Of a stretch of DNA of 64,000 nt, positions 1 through 8,647 are shown piece by piece. The position numbers and the translations under genes are program-made. The stretch spans positions 62,001-126,000 of the forward strand of contig NZ_CANMJY010000003.1 in the NCBI RefSeq assembly GCF_947498345.1. The letters run 5' to 3'. This stretch comes from an uncultured Winogradskyella sp. Lineage in GTDB: Bacteria > Bacteroidota > Bacteroidia > Flavobacteriales > Flavobacteriaceae. Each line of letters begins with the position of its first letter. Positions within the stretch are counted from its first letter, which is position 1. The notes below the pieces were generated by a model. The model did not search any database. It was given only the letters and a program-made list of their open reading frames with translations, and was not told the DNA's origin.

Positions 1-1
1 C

Positions 2-1396
2 CAATACATTTTTTTTAAGAATGCCCGCAATGAAGCTTTAAAAGAAAGTAATAAAGCCATTGTATTCGGAGATGAAAAAGACGCTGCAAAAACATATCAC
101 CTAGCTGAGATATTAAAGAGGCATCAAATTAAATTTCATAATATAAAATCAGACTTCTCAGCTGACGGAAAGAATTATAAAAAAGGTTACAGCTATATTG
201 TTCCAAAAAATCAGAAGAATACAAGATTGATAAATGCTATGTTCGAAAAGCGTACTCAATTTCAAGATAGCTTATTCTATGATGTCTCTGCATGGACTTT
301 TCCATTAGCATTTAATCTCGATTATACAGAAACTACAACTGCCAATGCTGGCAACGAAATTAAAGACCTAAAACATTTAAAAGGCGGTATAATAACTAAA
401 AGCAATTATGCCTACCTCTTTGAATGGAACGAATATTATGCACCAAAGCTTCTGAATCAAATTTTAAAGAAAGGCTTGAGAGTTAAAGTTAGTATGAAGA
501 ACTTTAAAGCAAATGGTAAGTCTTATGATTATGGTACAATAATGATACCTGTAAAAAATCAAGATATGCTCTCATCAGATATGTATTCGTTTTTAAATAC
601 TGTTGCACAAGAAAGCCATATTAATATTGATGGAGTTTCAACAGGACTTAATGATGGTATTGACTTAGGGAGTCGTAATTTTAGAGCTTTAGAATTACCC
701 AAAATAGCACTCTTGGTTGGCGATGGTATCACCTCTTATGATGCTGGTGAGATTTGGCATCTACTAGACACACGTTACAATATCATTGCTACAAAATTAG
801 ATGTTAAGAATTTTAAACGTACAGATTTAAGCAGGTATAATACCATAATTATGGTAAACTCAAATTCTGGACTAAATGAAGATAACACTAAAAAGCTAAA
901 ATTCTGGATAGAAAGTGGTGGTACTTTTGTGGCTTACAGAAATGCTTTACGCTGGTTGAATTCTAAAAAATTAATGAAAATAGATTTTAAGAAAAATAAT
1001 ATCACCGCTAAAAATATTAGTTATGAGCAACGTGGAAATTTTAGAGGTGCTCAAGTTATTGGAGGTGCCATTTTTGAAACAGAATTAGACCGTTCTCATC
1101 CTATCAATTTTGGATATAAAAACACTACTTTGCCCGTTTTTAGAAATACAACACTATTTGTAAAACCAAACAAAAACAGTTATAATAACCCAATAAAATA
1201 TACAAAAAACCCTTTAATGAGTGGTTATATTTCTGAAGAAAATCTAGATAGCCTAAGTCTCTCTGTGCCTTTAAAAATTAGCAGTGTTGGTCGAGGAAGC
1301 ATTATTGCTTTTACTGACAATACTAACTTTAGAGCATTTTGGTATGGTACCAATAGATTGCTGATGAATGCGATTTTCTTTAGAGAAGAAATGTAA
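2..1396 (+). CDS. M14-family zinc carboxypeptidase, C-terminal part (5' end outside window)
   Basis: The frame is open from the left edge of the window to the TAA at 1394-1396, so the start and the N-terminal catalytic zinc domain lie outside. An internal TTG at 227 is not the true start. What is visible (about 464 residues) resembles the long C-terminal half of flavobacterial M14 metallopeptidases. It includes a glutamine-amidotransferase-like alpha/beta segment with KIALLVGDG followed by a strand/turn pattern up to GRGSIIAFTDNTNFRAFW. Flavobacterial members of this family are usually exported and about 800 residues long, with carboxypeptidase activity on peptides. The zinc ligands cannot be checked here. 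The gene converges on csaA with a 36-nt gap in which I see no clear terminator. Confidence 0.75.
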   Translation, partial: QYIFFKNARNEALKESNKAIVFGDEKDAAKTYHLAEILKRHQIKFHNIKSDFSADGKNYKKGYSYIVPKNQKNTRLINAMFEKRTQFQDSLFYDVSAWTFPLAFNLDYTETTTANAGNEIKDLKHLKGGIITKSNYAYLFEWNEYYAPKLLNQILKKGLRVKVSMKNFKANGKSYDYGTIMIPVKNQDMLSSDMYSFLNTVAQESHINIDGVSTGLNDGIDLGSRNFRALELPKIALLVGDGITSYDAGEIWHLLDTRYNIIATKLDVKNFKRTDLSRYNTIIMVNSNSGLNEDNTKKLKFWIESGGTFVAYRNALRWLNSKKLMKIDFKKNNITAKNISYEQRGNFRGAQVIGGAIFETELDRSHPINFGYKNTTLPVFRNTTLFVKPNKNSYNNPIKYTKNPLMSGYISEENLDSLSLSVPLKISSVGRGSIIAFTDNTNFRAFWYGTNRLLMNAIFFREEM

Positions 1397-1432
1397 TGAT
1401 TTAGTTGTGTAATTAATAAAATCAGCCATTCA

Positions 1433-1768
1433 TTAAGACACCTGAGTTCCATTTTTAACCTTAGCCTCAGGGTGTAAAAGAAACACATCATTATCTTTAA
1501 CAACACCCATCACTAAGCATTCGCTCATAAAGTTAGCAATCTGTTTTTTGGGAAAGTTAACAACCGCCACAATTTGCCTATTCACTAAATCTTCTTTGTT
1601 ATATTGAGTAGTGATTTGAGCTGAAGACTTTTTAATACCCAAATCTCCAAAATCAATAGTGAGCTGGTAAGCTGGTTTTCTGGCATTTGGAAAATCACTA
1701 ACGTGAATAATAGTGCCTATACGTAAATCTACCTTTGTAAAGTCTTCAAATGTTATTATCTTTTCCAT
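1433..1768 (-). CDS. csaA: CsaA-like tRNA-binding / chaperone protein
   Basis: A 111-residue single OB-fold (EMAP/tRNA-binding) protein. The N-terminus has ITFEDFTKVDLRIGTI, the middle has DFGDLGIKKSSAQITTQY, and the end carries the NFPKKQIANFMSECLVMG signature. The family binds tRNA-like RNA as a dimer and has been described as a chaperone linked to protein export (CsaA of Bacillus). An in-frame ATG four codons upstream (1780) would add MARN. I prefer the inner ATG because homologues begin right at the EKIITFEDF segment. It is convergent with the upstream peptidase and divergent from the thioredoxin-fold gene at 1826. Confidence 0.85.
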   Translation of the reverse strand: MEKIITFEDFTKVDLRIGTIIHVSDFPNARKPAYQLTIDFGDLGIKKSSAQITTQYNKEDLVNRQIVAVVNFPKKQIANFMSECLVMGVVKDNDVFLLHPEAKVKNGTQVS

Positions 1769-1825
1769 ATTTCTTGCCACAAGAGCGTGGTAGCATTAAT
1801 TGAATTTTAAAAATACTAAAATATA

Positions 1826-2380
1826 ATGGCATTAACACCATCAAACATGTTACCCTTGGGCACTAAGGCTCCTGGTTTTAGTCTAATTGACACCAAGGAT
1901 GATCAAATAAAATCTCTAGATACATTAAAAGGAAATACAGCAACCTTAATAGTATTTATCTGCAACCACTGCCCTTTTGTAATTCATGTCAACCCTGAGC
2001 TAGTAAAACTAGCCAATGACTATAAGACCAAAGGTATTAATTGTATTGCTATCTCTAGCAATGATGTAATTAACTATCCACAAGATGGACCAGACAAAAT
2101 GAAACAACATGCCAAAGCCAATCACTACCCTTTTCCATATCTCTATGACGAAACCCAAGATGTAGCAAAAGCTTACGATGCAGCATGCACACCAGACTTC
2201 TTCTTATTTGATAGTAATTTAAAACTAGCCTATGCAGGACAATTAGACGATTCCAGACCAGGAAACGGCATACCGGTTACAGGAAAAGATTTAAGAGAAG
2301 CTATAGATGCTTTGGTTAGTAACAAAACGGTAAACCAAATTCAAAAACCAAGTATGGGTTGTAATATTAAGTGGAAGTAA
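1826..2380 (+). CDS. Thioredoxin-fold protein of the AhpC/TSA (peroxiredoxin-like) family
   Basis: 184 residues. An AhpC/TSA-type start (LGTKAPGFSLIDTKDDQ) is followed by a beta strand and the redox motif CNHCPFV at about residues 46-52. Later come a conserved aspartate/proline region (YPQDGPDKM) and a second cysteine near CTPDFFLF. This group is usually annotated as thioredoxin family protein. A thiol-disulfide or peroxide-related role is likely, but the substrate is unknown. There is no signal peptide, so it is probably cytoplasmic. ATG start. The next intact gene begins 270 bases downstream, beyond a small decayed gene. Confidence 0.85.
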   Translation: MALTPSNMLPLGTKAPGFSLIDTKDDQIKSLDTLKGNTATLIVFICNHCPFVIHVNPELVKLANDYKTKGINCIAISSNDVINYPQDGPDKMKQHAKANHYPFPYLYDETQDVAKAYDAACTPDFFLFDSNLKLAYAGQLDDSRPGNGIPVTGKDLREAIDALVSNKTVNQIQKPSMGCNIKWK

Positions 2381-2386
2381 TTTTTT

Positions 2387-2648
2387 ATGCTGACTGATGA
2401 AGAAAAAATATTGAGAAAAGAAAATCTATTCCGTTAACAAAATCAGAATCACTCACTTTCTTTTTTATACCTTTTGCTTTCTTTGGAAATAGCGATAAAA
2501 AAACAACGATTTTAATGAATCTGAATTAGAACGTTTTAGGCGTTATGGATTTGATTTAAAATTGAAACAAGCTAATGAATTGGCTATTTATGGTAGAATT
2601 TTTTATATATCACTAATAATTATTATTACATATCTGATAAACTATTAA
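2387..2648 (+). pseudogene. Small membrane-protein gene broken by two frameshifts
   Basis: Three overlapping reading frames add up to one plausible small protein. An ATG at 2387 opens MLTDEEKILRKENLF and stops at 2435-2437. The frame entered at 2431 continues PLTKSESLTFFFIPFAFFG up to NSDKK. From the seven-A run at 2497-2503 a third frame continues with NDFNESELERFRRYG, a hydrophobic helix ISLIIIITYLI and a TAA at 2646-2648. Restoring one base at each junction gives a continuous protein of about 87 residues. The charged N-terminus and C-terminal membrane helix suggest a small conserved flavobacterial membrane protein of unknown function. A homopolymer sequencing error could explain the second shift. 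The stop falls one base before the next ATG at 2650. Confidence 0.6.
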
Positions 2649-2649
2649 A

Positions 2650-3174
2650 ATGAGCGCACTTATTGAAACCAACCGTCTTTTCCTAAGACCAGTAACTATA
2701 GATGATACCTTGGATTTCTTTGAAATGGACTCCAACCCTAAGGTTCATATGTATTTGGGTAATAACCCTGTAACATCTATTGAACAATCAAAAGCATGGA
2801 TTAAGGATATTTTAGAGCAATACGAAGACTTTGGTATCGGCAGATTGGCTATGGTAAAAAAAGACACCAATGAATTTGTTGGCTGGTCTGGTCTAAAGTT
2901 TGAGCGTCAGGTCCGTAAAGCGTTTGATTACTATGACCTTGGTTATAGATTAAAAGAGCAATTTTGGGGAAATGGTTACGCTACAGAAGCTGCTATAGCT
3001 TCATTGAATTATGGTTTTAAGGATTTAAAATTCAACGAAATTTGTGCCGCGGCTGAAGTTGGTCATATCGCTTCAAACCATATTCTTAAAAAAATAGGCA
3101 TGCAACCTTCGGGTACTTATACCTATGAAGATGATTTATGTAATTGGTACACTTTAAAAAACCCATATGCATAA
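2650..3174 (+). CDS. GNAT-family N-acetyltransferase (RimJ/RimL type)
   Basis: 174 residues with the RimL-like opening IETNRLFLRPVTIDDTLDFF, a central YDLGYRLKEQFWGNGYATEA segment that carries the acetyl-CoA pyrophosphate-binding region, and the terminal ASNHILKKIGM motif typical of the Acetyltransf_3 family. It probably transfers an acetyl group from acetyl-CoA to a protein or small-molecule amine. The substrate cannot be read from the sequence. It starts one base after the decayed small gene's stop, so the two probably shared a transcript. A short GC-rich hairpin follows. Confidence 0.85.
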   Translation: MSALIETNRLFLRPVTIDDTLDFFEMDSNPKVHMYLGNNPVTSIEQSKAWIKDILEQYEDFGIGRLAMVKKDTNEFVGWSGLKFERQVRKAFDYYDLGYRLKEQFWGNGYATEAAIASLNYGFKDLKFNEICAAAEVGHIASNHILKKIGMQPSGTYTYEDDLCNWYTLKNPYA

Positions 3175-3178
3175 CAAA

Positions 3179-3200
3179 ACCTCTCTTACGAGAGGTCTTA
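3179..3200 (+). terminator. Probable intrinsic terminator after the GNAT gene
   Basis: Inverted repeat ACCTCTC (3179-3185) / GAGAGGT (3190-3196) with a TTAC loop, five bases after the acetyltransferase stop. The following tract is only moderately T-rich, so confidence is limited. Confidence 0.5.
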
Positions 3201-3237
3201 TTATCAATCAAAATCAGTCTAAGTTAAGTATTATAGT

Positions 3238-3969
3238 TCATTGATGTTTCAGTTTAAAACTTATAGGAATACTATAAGGCACTCCGACTGGTCTATTACG
3301 TTGCTTACCAGGCACCATTTCTGGAAGCAAACTTATAATACGTTCTGCTTCGACTTCTAATAACTTATCTGGTCCTCTGGTTTTAATTCTTGTCACCTTA
3401 CCAGTTTTATCAATTAAGAAATATACAAATACTTTACCTTGTATATTTAACTCTTTAGCGGTTTCAGGATATCTAAAATGCTTTTGCAAATGCGCTTTCA
3501 TTTTTTGTTCAAAACACGCCTTTAACTCAGCATTATTACCAGTACAACCAGGAAATTGAGGTACTCTTTCAATTACTGTAAAAGGCACTTCAATATCTTC
3601 CTCTACTTCTGCAACTCCAACATCCTCTATACTAACTACTTGAGCACGTACTTCTATGACATCATCTTGTCCTACTTCAGAGCTTTCAACAAAAGTTTCT
3701 TCTATATCTGCTACGTCTTCAACAATCGTTATGGCTTCTGTTATCAAAGGTTTAGGAGGTGGCGGAAGTGGAATATTAATCTTAGTAATAGGTATATCTT
3801 CCTCTATTTGCTCATTTACCATTAAGACATCTATTTTGGTAGCTTCTTTTTCGTAAGTCTTATGTTCTAATCCTATATATGTTAGGACTAACATTACGTT
3901 TAAGCCAACAGCAAAATATAAACTGCTGTTTCGACCTACATTGGCTCTTGGGTTTTTCTTGAGTTCCAT
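3238..3969 (-). CDS. Energy transducer TonB
   Basis: 243 residues. A short cytoplasmic N-terminus rich in basic residues (KKNPRANVGRNSSLYF) is followed by one membrane helix (FAVGLNVMLVLTYIGL). Next is a periplasmic linker with a proline run (PLPPPPKP) and many acidic residues. The C-terminal TonB domain at about residues 150-243 has FRYPETAKELNIQGKVFVYF and ends in VPYSIPISFKL. TonB links inner-membrane proton-motive force (through ExbB/ExbD) to outer-membrane receptors. No exbBD lies in this window. A receptor gene lies 294 bases upstream on the same strand, but the gap makes a shared transcript uncertain. Confidence 0.9.
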   Translation of the reverse strand: MELKKNPRANVGRNSSLYFAVGLNVMLVLTYIGLEHKTYEKEATKIDVLMVNEQIEEDIPITKINIPLPPPPKPLITEAITIVEDVADIEETFVESSEVGQDDVIEVRAQVVSIEDVGVAEVEEDIEVPFTVIERVPQFPGCTGNNAELKACFEQKMKAHLQKHFRYPETAKELNIQGKVFVYFLIDKTGKVTRIKTRGPDKLLEVEAERIISLLPEMVPGKQRNRPVGVPYSIPISFKLKHQ

Positions 3970-4263
3970 GACATTTAATTATATATCTTAAAGTTAAATA
4001 TCAAAAAGCAAAAAAAGTATGATATTTATCATGTTCACCTCAAAACCAATGATTTAACTAATACAAGTCAATTGATAAGTCTCTAAAAGATCTCGTCATT
4101 ATATAAGAAAATTGTCAATAATGACACTGTCAATGGAATTAGAATCGGTTACTTCTGGTATAAACAATAGGATTTCTATTAGTGATACTATTGAAAATTT
4201 ATTACTATATCCTAACAGATGTGATTGATAAATCTTATACATTCTGCAATCAGTTAGATATTT
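3970..4263. other. 294-base intergenic stretch between tonB and a TonB-dependent receptor gene
   Basis: AT-rich sequence with no convincing gene. A 35-codon open frame on the plus strand (4121-4228) has no recognisable features. The only clear structure is the inverted repeat at its right end, which overlaps the receptor gene's stop. The tonB promoter presumably lies here, but I see no good TAnnTTTG element. Confidence 0.5.
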
Positions 4264-4284
4264 TTATAAATTATCTAACTGATT
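4248..4284 (-). terminator. 13-bp inverted repeat spanning the receptor gene's stop codon
   Basis: AATCAGTTAGATA (4248-4260) and its exact complement TATCTAACTGATT (4272-4284) are separated by 11 bases. The stem includes the last codons and stop of the receptor gene. There is no strong T-run on the minus strand, so it may be a weak terminator or an mRNA 3'-end stabilising hairpin. Confidence 0.45.
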
Positions 4285-6414
4285 ATCTTGCCCATCTTCA
4301 CTTATAGTCCAAAAGAAACCTATAAAAAAGAATTGATCAGTGGCTGGTCTTAAAGCTCGTCTATTAAATTGCCCATTAAAATCTGGTGTGTCGGCATATT
4401 GATAACCATTAACGTTTCTAATACCAAGTACATTATTAATCGAAAAGTATAATATTTTTTGTTGGTCTAACAAATAAGCCCAATTAAGACTTAAGCTGTT
4501 AAAAGCTATTGTGCGCTCTCCTAAGAACTCATTAGTGTTTGGATTAGTATAAGGTCGCCCTGAAGAATAACCATAGGCCACACCTACTTGACTTTTCCAA
4601 CTATCAATCCAGTACTTACCTACTACAGAAAGGTTATGTTTGGTAGCAAAATTAGGTTGTGCGGATTTTTCGAAATTTCTGTGATTACGCTTTGTGTCTA
4701 AATACGAGTAGCTTATCCAATAATCTAAGTTTTTAATACCTGTGTTATCGCGCCAAAATAGATCAATACCCTGAGCATAGCCATCACCAGATGAGTCAAA
4801 ATTACTATCAAAACTTGTAAACTCAGTATCAAACTTTACTAGATTATCATAATCTTTTCTATAAGCTTCAGCTCTAAATATTTTACCATTATTAACATAT
4901 TGGTAATTGAGAATGTAATGTGATGTTTTTTGTGCTTCAAGATCTTGTTCAAACTTTAAAATAGAACTATTTGGGTTTTGAAAAAAGTTACCATAAGCTA
5001 ACGAAACTTGTCCTTTTTTTGAGGTTTTATATGCCAAAGCAGCTCTAGGTGCTACATTACTAGCATTAAATATTGAGCTATAGTCTGCTCTTAATCCTAC
5101 TTTTAATGCCAGATCTTTTGAAAAAATCAGATCGGCTTCCATAAAGCCTGCGGTAATGTTATTATCAAAACCATAAGTCACGTCATTGGAATTATCGTTA
5201 AAGTTTTCATCAAAATCGGTAATGAATTGCTCTGCACCAAAACTTAACTTAAATCTACTACTGAATCGCTTTTTCAATTTTAACTTAATATGTGCAGAAT
5301 TTTCTTTATTATTAATATCATCTGCCATAATTCCCACTTCATTTTTAGCATAAGTATAACTCAGTCCTGTATTAATAGTCCAGCCATTTCCAAAGACACC
5401 TTTATAAGAGGTATTTAAGTAAAAGTTATTGTTATTTAATTTAAAATTTACACCATTTTCAAAATTAATGTCTTCTTGAGTCAGTTCAAGGTTTGTAACA
5501 TCGAAAGCTGCATAAAACTTTAACATACCATTGTCTAGACGCTTTCTGTAAACGGTTTCTCCCTGGGCAGCCTGAAAAGGTTTTTCCCAATTATTACGAT
5601 TATTAAAAATTTCGAAATAAGGTCCTAAATTAACATAGGAGGCACTAAAACTTAATGATGACTTTTCCCATTTTTGAGTGTTTCCTACGGTTGCACCAAC
5701 TGTCATAATACCAATATCTGTTTTTTCCTGATCTGGTTCATCAATAGTATTTAGCAATAAAACACTCGATAAAGCTTGCCCAAATTCTGAAGAATATCCG
5801 CCTGTAGAAAAAGTGATACCATCAAACAAAAACGGAGAATAGCGTCCTCGAGTTGGAGTATTATTTGGTGTTGGGGAGTATGGTGTAAACACACGAATGC
5901 CATCTATAAAAATTTGTGTTTCTTCAGCATCACCTCCCCTAACGAATAATCGTCCATCTTCTGCAACATTAGAGGTTCCTGGTAAGGTTTGCAAAGCACC
6001 TACAAAATCCCCTAATGCACTTGCTGTTGTAACAACGTCTAGAGGTTTTAAAACTGAAACTTTACTATTGTCATTAGCTTCAAATGTACCTGCACTTAAC
6101 ACTACAGCATCCAAGGATTCTACATCGTCACGTAGTTTTATAATAAGATTAGATAGTTTTGCAACATCGTTGACTATGGTTTTAGTTTCAAAGGACAAAA
6201 ATGATATAATCAGAGATTGTGTACCACTTTCTTCTGTAGTAAAGCTGAAGTTACCTGTATCGTCTGTAGTCGCTCCGTCATAAGTACCATCGAGATACAC
6301 ATTGGCTCCGATTATGGGTTCATTTTTATTATCAACTACCTTACCTGAAATGGTAGTTTGAGTATAGCTTAAGTTGATGAGAAATAAGCTGATAATTGTG
6401 ATTAACTTGTTCAT
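4264..6414 (-). CDS. TonB-dependent outer-membrane receptor with N-terminal carboxypeptidase-regulatory-like domain
   Basis: 716 residues. A signal peptide (about 1-18, ending SYTQ) precedes a carboxypeptidase D regulatory-like beta sandwich (TTISGKVVDNKNEPIIGANV, about 20-100). The plug domain has GALQTLPGTSNVAEDGRLFVRGG and IFIDGIRV, and is followed by a 22-strand-type barrel rich in alternating aromatic residues. Such receptors import siderophores, cobalamin, glycans or peptides using TonB energy. The plug does not reveal the ligand, and no SusD partner is adjacent, which argues against a glycan-uptake locus. The barrel ends in GFFWTISEDGQDNQLDNL rather than in an aromatic residue. Confidence 0.9.
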   Translation of the reverse strand: MNKLITIISLFLINLSYTQTTISGKVVDNKNEPIIGANVYLDGTYDGATTDDTGNFSFTTEESGTQSLIISFLSFETKTIVNDVAKLSNLIIKLRDDVESLDAVVLSAGTFEANDNSKVSVLKPLDVVTTASALGDFVGALQTLPGTSNVAEDGRLFVRGGDAEETQIFIDGIRVFTPYSPTPNNTPTRGRYSPFLFDGITFSTGGYSSEFGQALSSVLLLNTIDEPDQEKTDIGIMTVGATVGNTQKWEKSSLSFSASYVNLGPYFEIFNNRNNWEKPFQAAQGETVYRKRLDNGMLKFYAAFDVTNLELTQEDINFENGVNFKLNNNNFYLNTSYKGVFGNGWTINTGLSYTYAKNEVGIMADDINNKENSAHIKLKLKKRFSSRFKLSFGAEQFITDFDENFNDNSNDVTYGFDNNITAGFMEADLIFSKDLALKVGLRADYSSIFNASNVAPRAALAYKTSKKGQVSLAYGNFFQNPNSSILKFEQDLEAQKTSHYILNYQYVNNGKIFRAEAYRKDYDNLVKFDTEFTSFDSNFDSSGDGYAQGIDLFWRDNTGIKNLDYWISYSYLDTKRNHRNFEKSAQPNFATKHNLSVVGKYWIDSWKSQVGVAYGYSSGRPYTNPNTNEFLGERTIAFNSLSLNWAYLLDQQKILYFSINNVLGIRNVNGYQYADTPDFNGQFNRRALRPATDQFFFIGFFWTISEDGQDNQLDNL

Positions 6415-6574
6415 TTTTTAATTTTATGCTCCGAAGTTTAGACTAAGGAAGGTTGGTTTACAAGGCAAACATCCTTGTTTTAGCACATTTTGAAAATTCT
6501 ATTTTACCGAACTGTAAAATTTAAATGATGAATTGAATATCTTTAATTATAATGACCGTTTGAAAAAACAAATT

Positions 6575-7249
6575 ATGCGTACTCAAATAGAGAAGTGGTT
6601 TTCAATATTATTTTTTATAATCGTTCTACTCGAACTTATTACAGCAAATACAAAATCCTTACTACATGTTCACTACATTGTAAAACCAGCAATTGTAATA
6701 AGTCTTATATTTCTATTTACTAAAACCTCAGGGCAACTTTCCAAGCCCATAAAACGGGTTACACTTTTAGCCTTAATCTTTTCTTTGTTAGGAGATGTTC
6801 TACTCATGTTTGTAGATATGTTTCAAGAATTTTTCACCTTTGGCCTAATCGCTTTTCTACTGGCGCATATGATGTATATCTTAATATTTCTTAAACATAT
6901 AAACAGGAAGGAATCTAAGTTAGGATTTATAGCACTACTTTTAATATATGCCTTGGGCTTATTTTATTTTTTAAAAGATGGTTTAGGAGATATGCTTATC
7001 CCTGTTGTTGTGTATATGATTGTAATTTTAACCATGGCAACCACAGCATTCTTAAGACAGAGAAATGTGAATCGATTAAGTTATCTCCTTGTTTTTATAG
7101 GCGCCATATGTTTTATGGTTTCTGATAGTATATTGGCGCTTAATAAGTTTTATCATCCCATACCATTATCTAATATTAGTATAATGATCACTTATGCTTT
7201 AGCTCAATACTTGATTGTATTAGGCATTTTAAAGCTTAAAGAGAAGTGA
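6575..7249 (+). CDS. YhhN-family membrane protein (lysoplasmalogenase-like)
   Basis: An all-helical membrane protein of about 224 residues with roughly eight transmembrane segments. YhhN-family landmarks are FTKTSGQLSKPIKRV with LIFSLLGDVLLMF near residues 48-80, and GAICFMVSDSILALNKF near 182-198. Family members include lysoplasmalogenases that hydrolyse the vinyl ether bond of lysoplasmalogens, and the conserved acidic residues in LLGDVLL and MVSDSILA fit that active site. A TTG 42 bases upstream (6533) is in frame, but I prefer the ATG at 6575. It is convergent with the NADH dehydrogenase gene, with only 3 bases between the stops. Confidence 0.8.
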   Translation: MRTQIEKWFSILFFIIVLLELITANTKSLLHVHYIVKPAIVISLIFLFTKTSGQLSKPIKRVTLLALIFSLLGDVLLMFVDMFQEFFTFGLIAFLLAHMMYILIFLKHINRKESKLGFIALLLIYALGLFYFLKDGLGDMLIPVVVYMIVILTMATTAFLRQRNVNRLSYLLVFIGAICFMVSDSILALNKFYHPIPLSNISIMITYALAQYLIVLGILKLKEK

Positions 7250-7252
7250 AAT

Positions 7253-8521
7253 TTACTTTTTAAAAGGCCTAATGATAAGCCTGGCAGCTTTATCAAAATT
7301 GATATAATTATAGGTCCAGTTAAACAGTACAACTATACGATTTCTAAAACCTACTAAAGACATTAGGTGTATAAACATCCAAATAAACCAAGCAAAAAAA
7401 CCGCCAAACTTATAATGTTTTAAATCCACAACAGCTTTATTTCTGCCTATGGTCGCCATTGACCCTTTATCTTTATACTCAAAAGGTACCATAGCTTTTT
7501 TGTTTATAAGCTTTATTAGATTCTTACCCAATAATATTCCTTGCTGAATTGCTGGCTGTGCAACTTGCGGATGGCCTTTAGAATACGATTTGGTTTCCAT
7601 AAGTGCTATGTCTCCAATGGCAAAAATGTTATCATAACCTTCGACCTGATTAAAATGATTAACACGATAACGGTTTGCATTTTCCATTAAAGTATTAGCA
7701 TTCAAACCTTTTATTGGAGCACCTGTAACACCAGCAGCCCATATTAAAGTTTCTGATTGCATTATTAAACCAGAATTTGTAGTTACAGAAATACCATCAT
7801 AATCCTTAACAAAAGTGTTACAATGCACTTCTACACCTAAAGCTTTCAAAAACTGTTGTGCTTTTTTAGACGCATGGAAACTCATCGGAGGTAACACCCG
7901 ATCTGCTCCTTCCAAAAGATGGATGCGCATATCCTTTGTATCTAAATCATGATAATCTCTTGGTAGAATATGATTTTTAAGCTCTGCGATAGCTCCTGCA
8001 AGTTCAACACCAGTAGGTCCAGCACCAACAATAACAAAGTTTAAATACGCCTCACGCTCTTCTTTTGTACTAGCGATTGCAGCCTTTTCAAAGTTCTGCA
8101 AAATAAGACTTCTTATATCCAAGGCCTGTGACACAGTTTTCATTGGCATACTATTAGATTCAATAGTTTTGTTACCAAAAAAATTAGTCTTTGTTCCAGT
8201 AGCTATAACCAAATAGTCATAGTTTAAATCTCCGATAGTAGTAACAATTTTGTTTTGCTTAGGTACAATCGTTTCTACTTCTGCCAAACGAAAAAAGGAG
8301 GTTTTATGTTTTTTAATAATTTTTCGAAGTGGATATGCAATAGAATCGGGTTCTAATCCTGAGCTAGACACCTGATAAAGTAGCGGTTGAAACGTATGAT
8401 AATTATGCTTGTCAATTAAGACAATCTGAATATTTTTATTTGCTAATTTTTTAGATAAACTAACACCTGCAAAACCCCCACCAATAATTACAACTCTGGG
8501 AAGATTAGATTTAGGAATATT
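7253..8521 (-). CDS. Type II NADH dehydrogenase (NDH-2-like FAD oxidoreductase)
   Basis: About 422 residues. The N-terminal FAD-binding Rossmann motif is RVVIIGGGFAGVSLSKKLA and the second, NAD-binding one is FVIVGAGPTGVELAGAIAEL. YDYLVIATGTKTNFFG and NIFAIGDIALM complete the fold. The C-terminal part has an amphipathic/hydrophobic stretch (FGGFFAWFIWMFIHLMSLVGF) that anchors NDH-2 to the inner membrane. It oxidises NADH and reduces quinone without pumping protons. An in-frame ATG exists at 8551, but a TATCTTTG promoter element at 8549-8556 overlaps it, which supports the inner ATG at 8521. Confidence 0.88.
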   Translation of the reverse strand, partial: NIPKSNLPRVVIIGGGFAGVSLSKKLANKNIQIVLIDKHNYHTFQPLLYQVSSSGLEPDSIAYPLRKIIKKHKTSFFRLAEVETIVPKQNKIVTTIGDLNYDYLVIATGTKTNFFGNKTIESNSMPMKTVSQALDIRSLILQNFEKAAIASTKEEREAYLNFVIVGAGPTGVELAGAIAELKNHILPRDYHDLDTKDMRIHLLEGADRVLPPMSFHASKKAQQFLKALGVEVHCNTFVKDYDGISVTTNSGLIMQSETLIWAAGVTGAPIKGLNANTLMENANRYRVNHFNQVEGYDNIFAIGDIALMETKSYSKGHPQVAQPAIQQGILLGKNLIKLINKKAMVPFEYKDKGSMATIGRNKAVVDLKHYKFGGFFAWFIWMFIHLMSLVGFRNRIVVLFNWTYNYINFDKAARLIIRPFKK

Positions 8522-8548
8522 CATTTGGGATAGATAAAATTTCTTATG

Positions 8549-8556
8549 CAAAGATA
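8549..8556 (-). promoter_or_regulatory. Bacteroidota -7 element upstream of the NADH dehydrogenase gene
   Basis: The minus strand reads TATCTTTG, a match to TAnnTTTG, 27 bases upstream of the ATG at 8521. A TTG at the expected -33 position is not seen. Confidence 0.5.
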
Positions 8557-8647
8557 CGCATTACCTATACTAAAATTTTATTTTTGAACAATTATGTAAC
8601 ATAACTTATGTTACAACTACTAATGTGGTAACTAACCATTATATCAA

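Noticed and set aside
4121..4228. 35-codon plus-strand open frame in the gap between tonB and the receptor gene
   Set aside because: No recognisable motif, no ribosome-binding signal and a composition like the surrounding AT-rich spacer. Chance open frames of this length are expected.
4264..6414. Polysaccharide utilisation locus around the first TonB-dependent receptor
   Set aside because: No SusD partner, glycoside hydrolase or polysaccharide lyase is nearby. The receptor neighbours only tonB.
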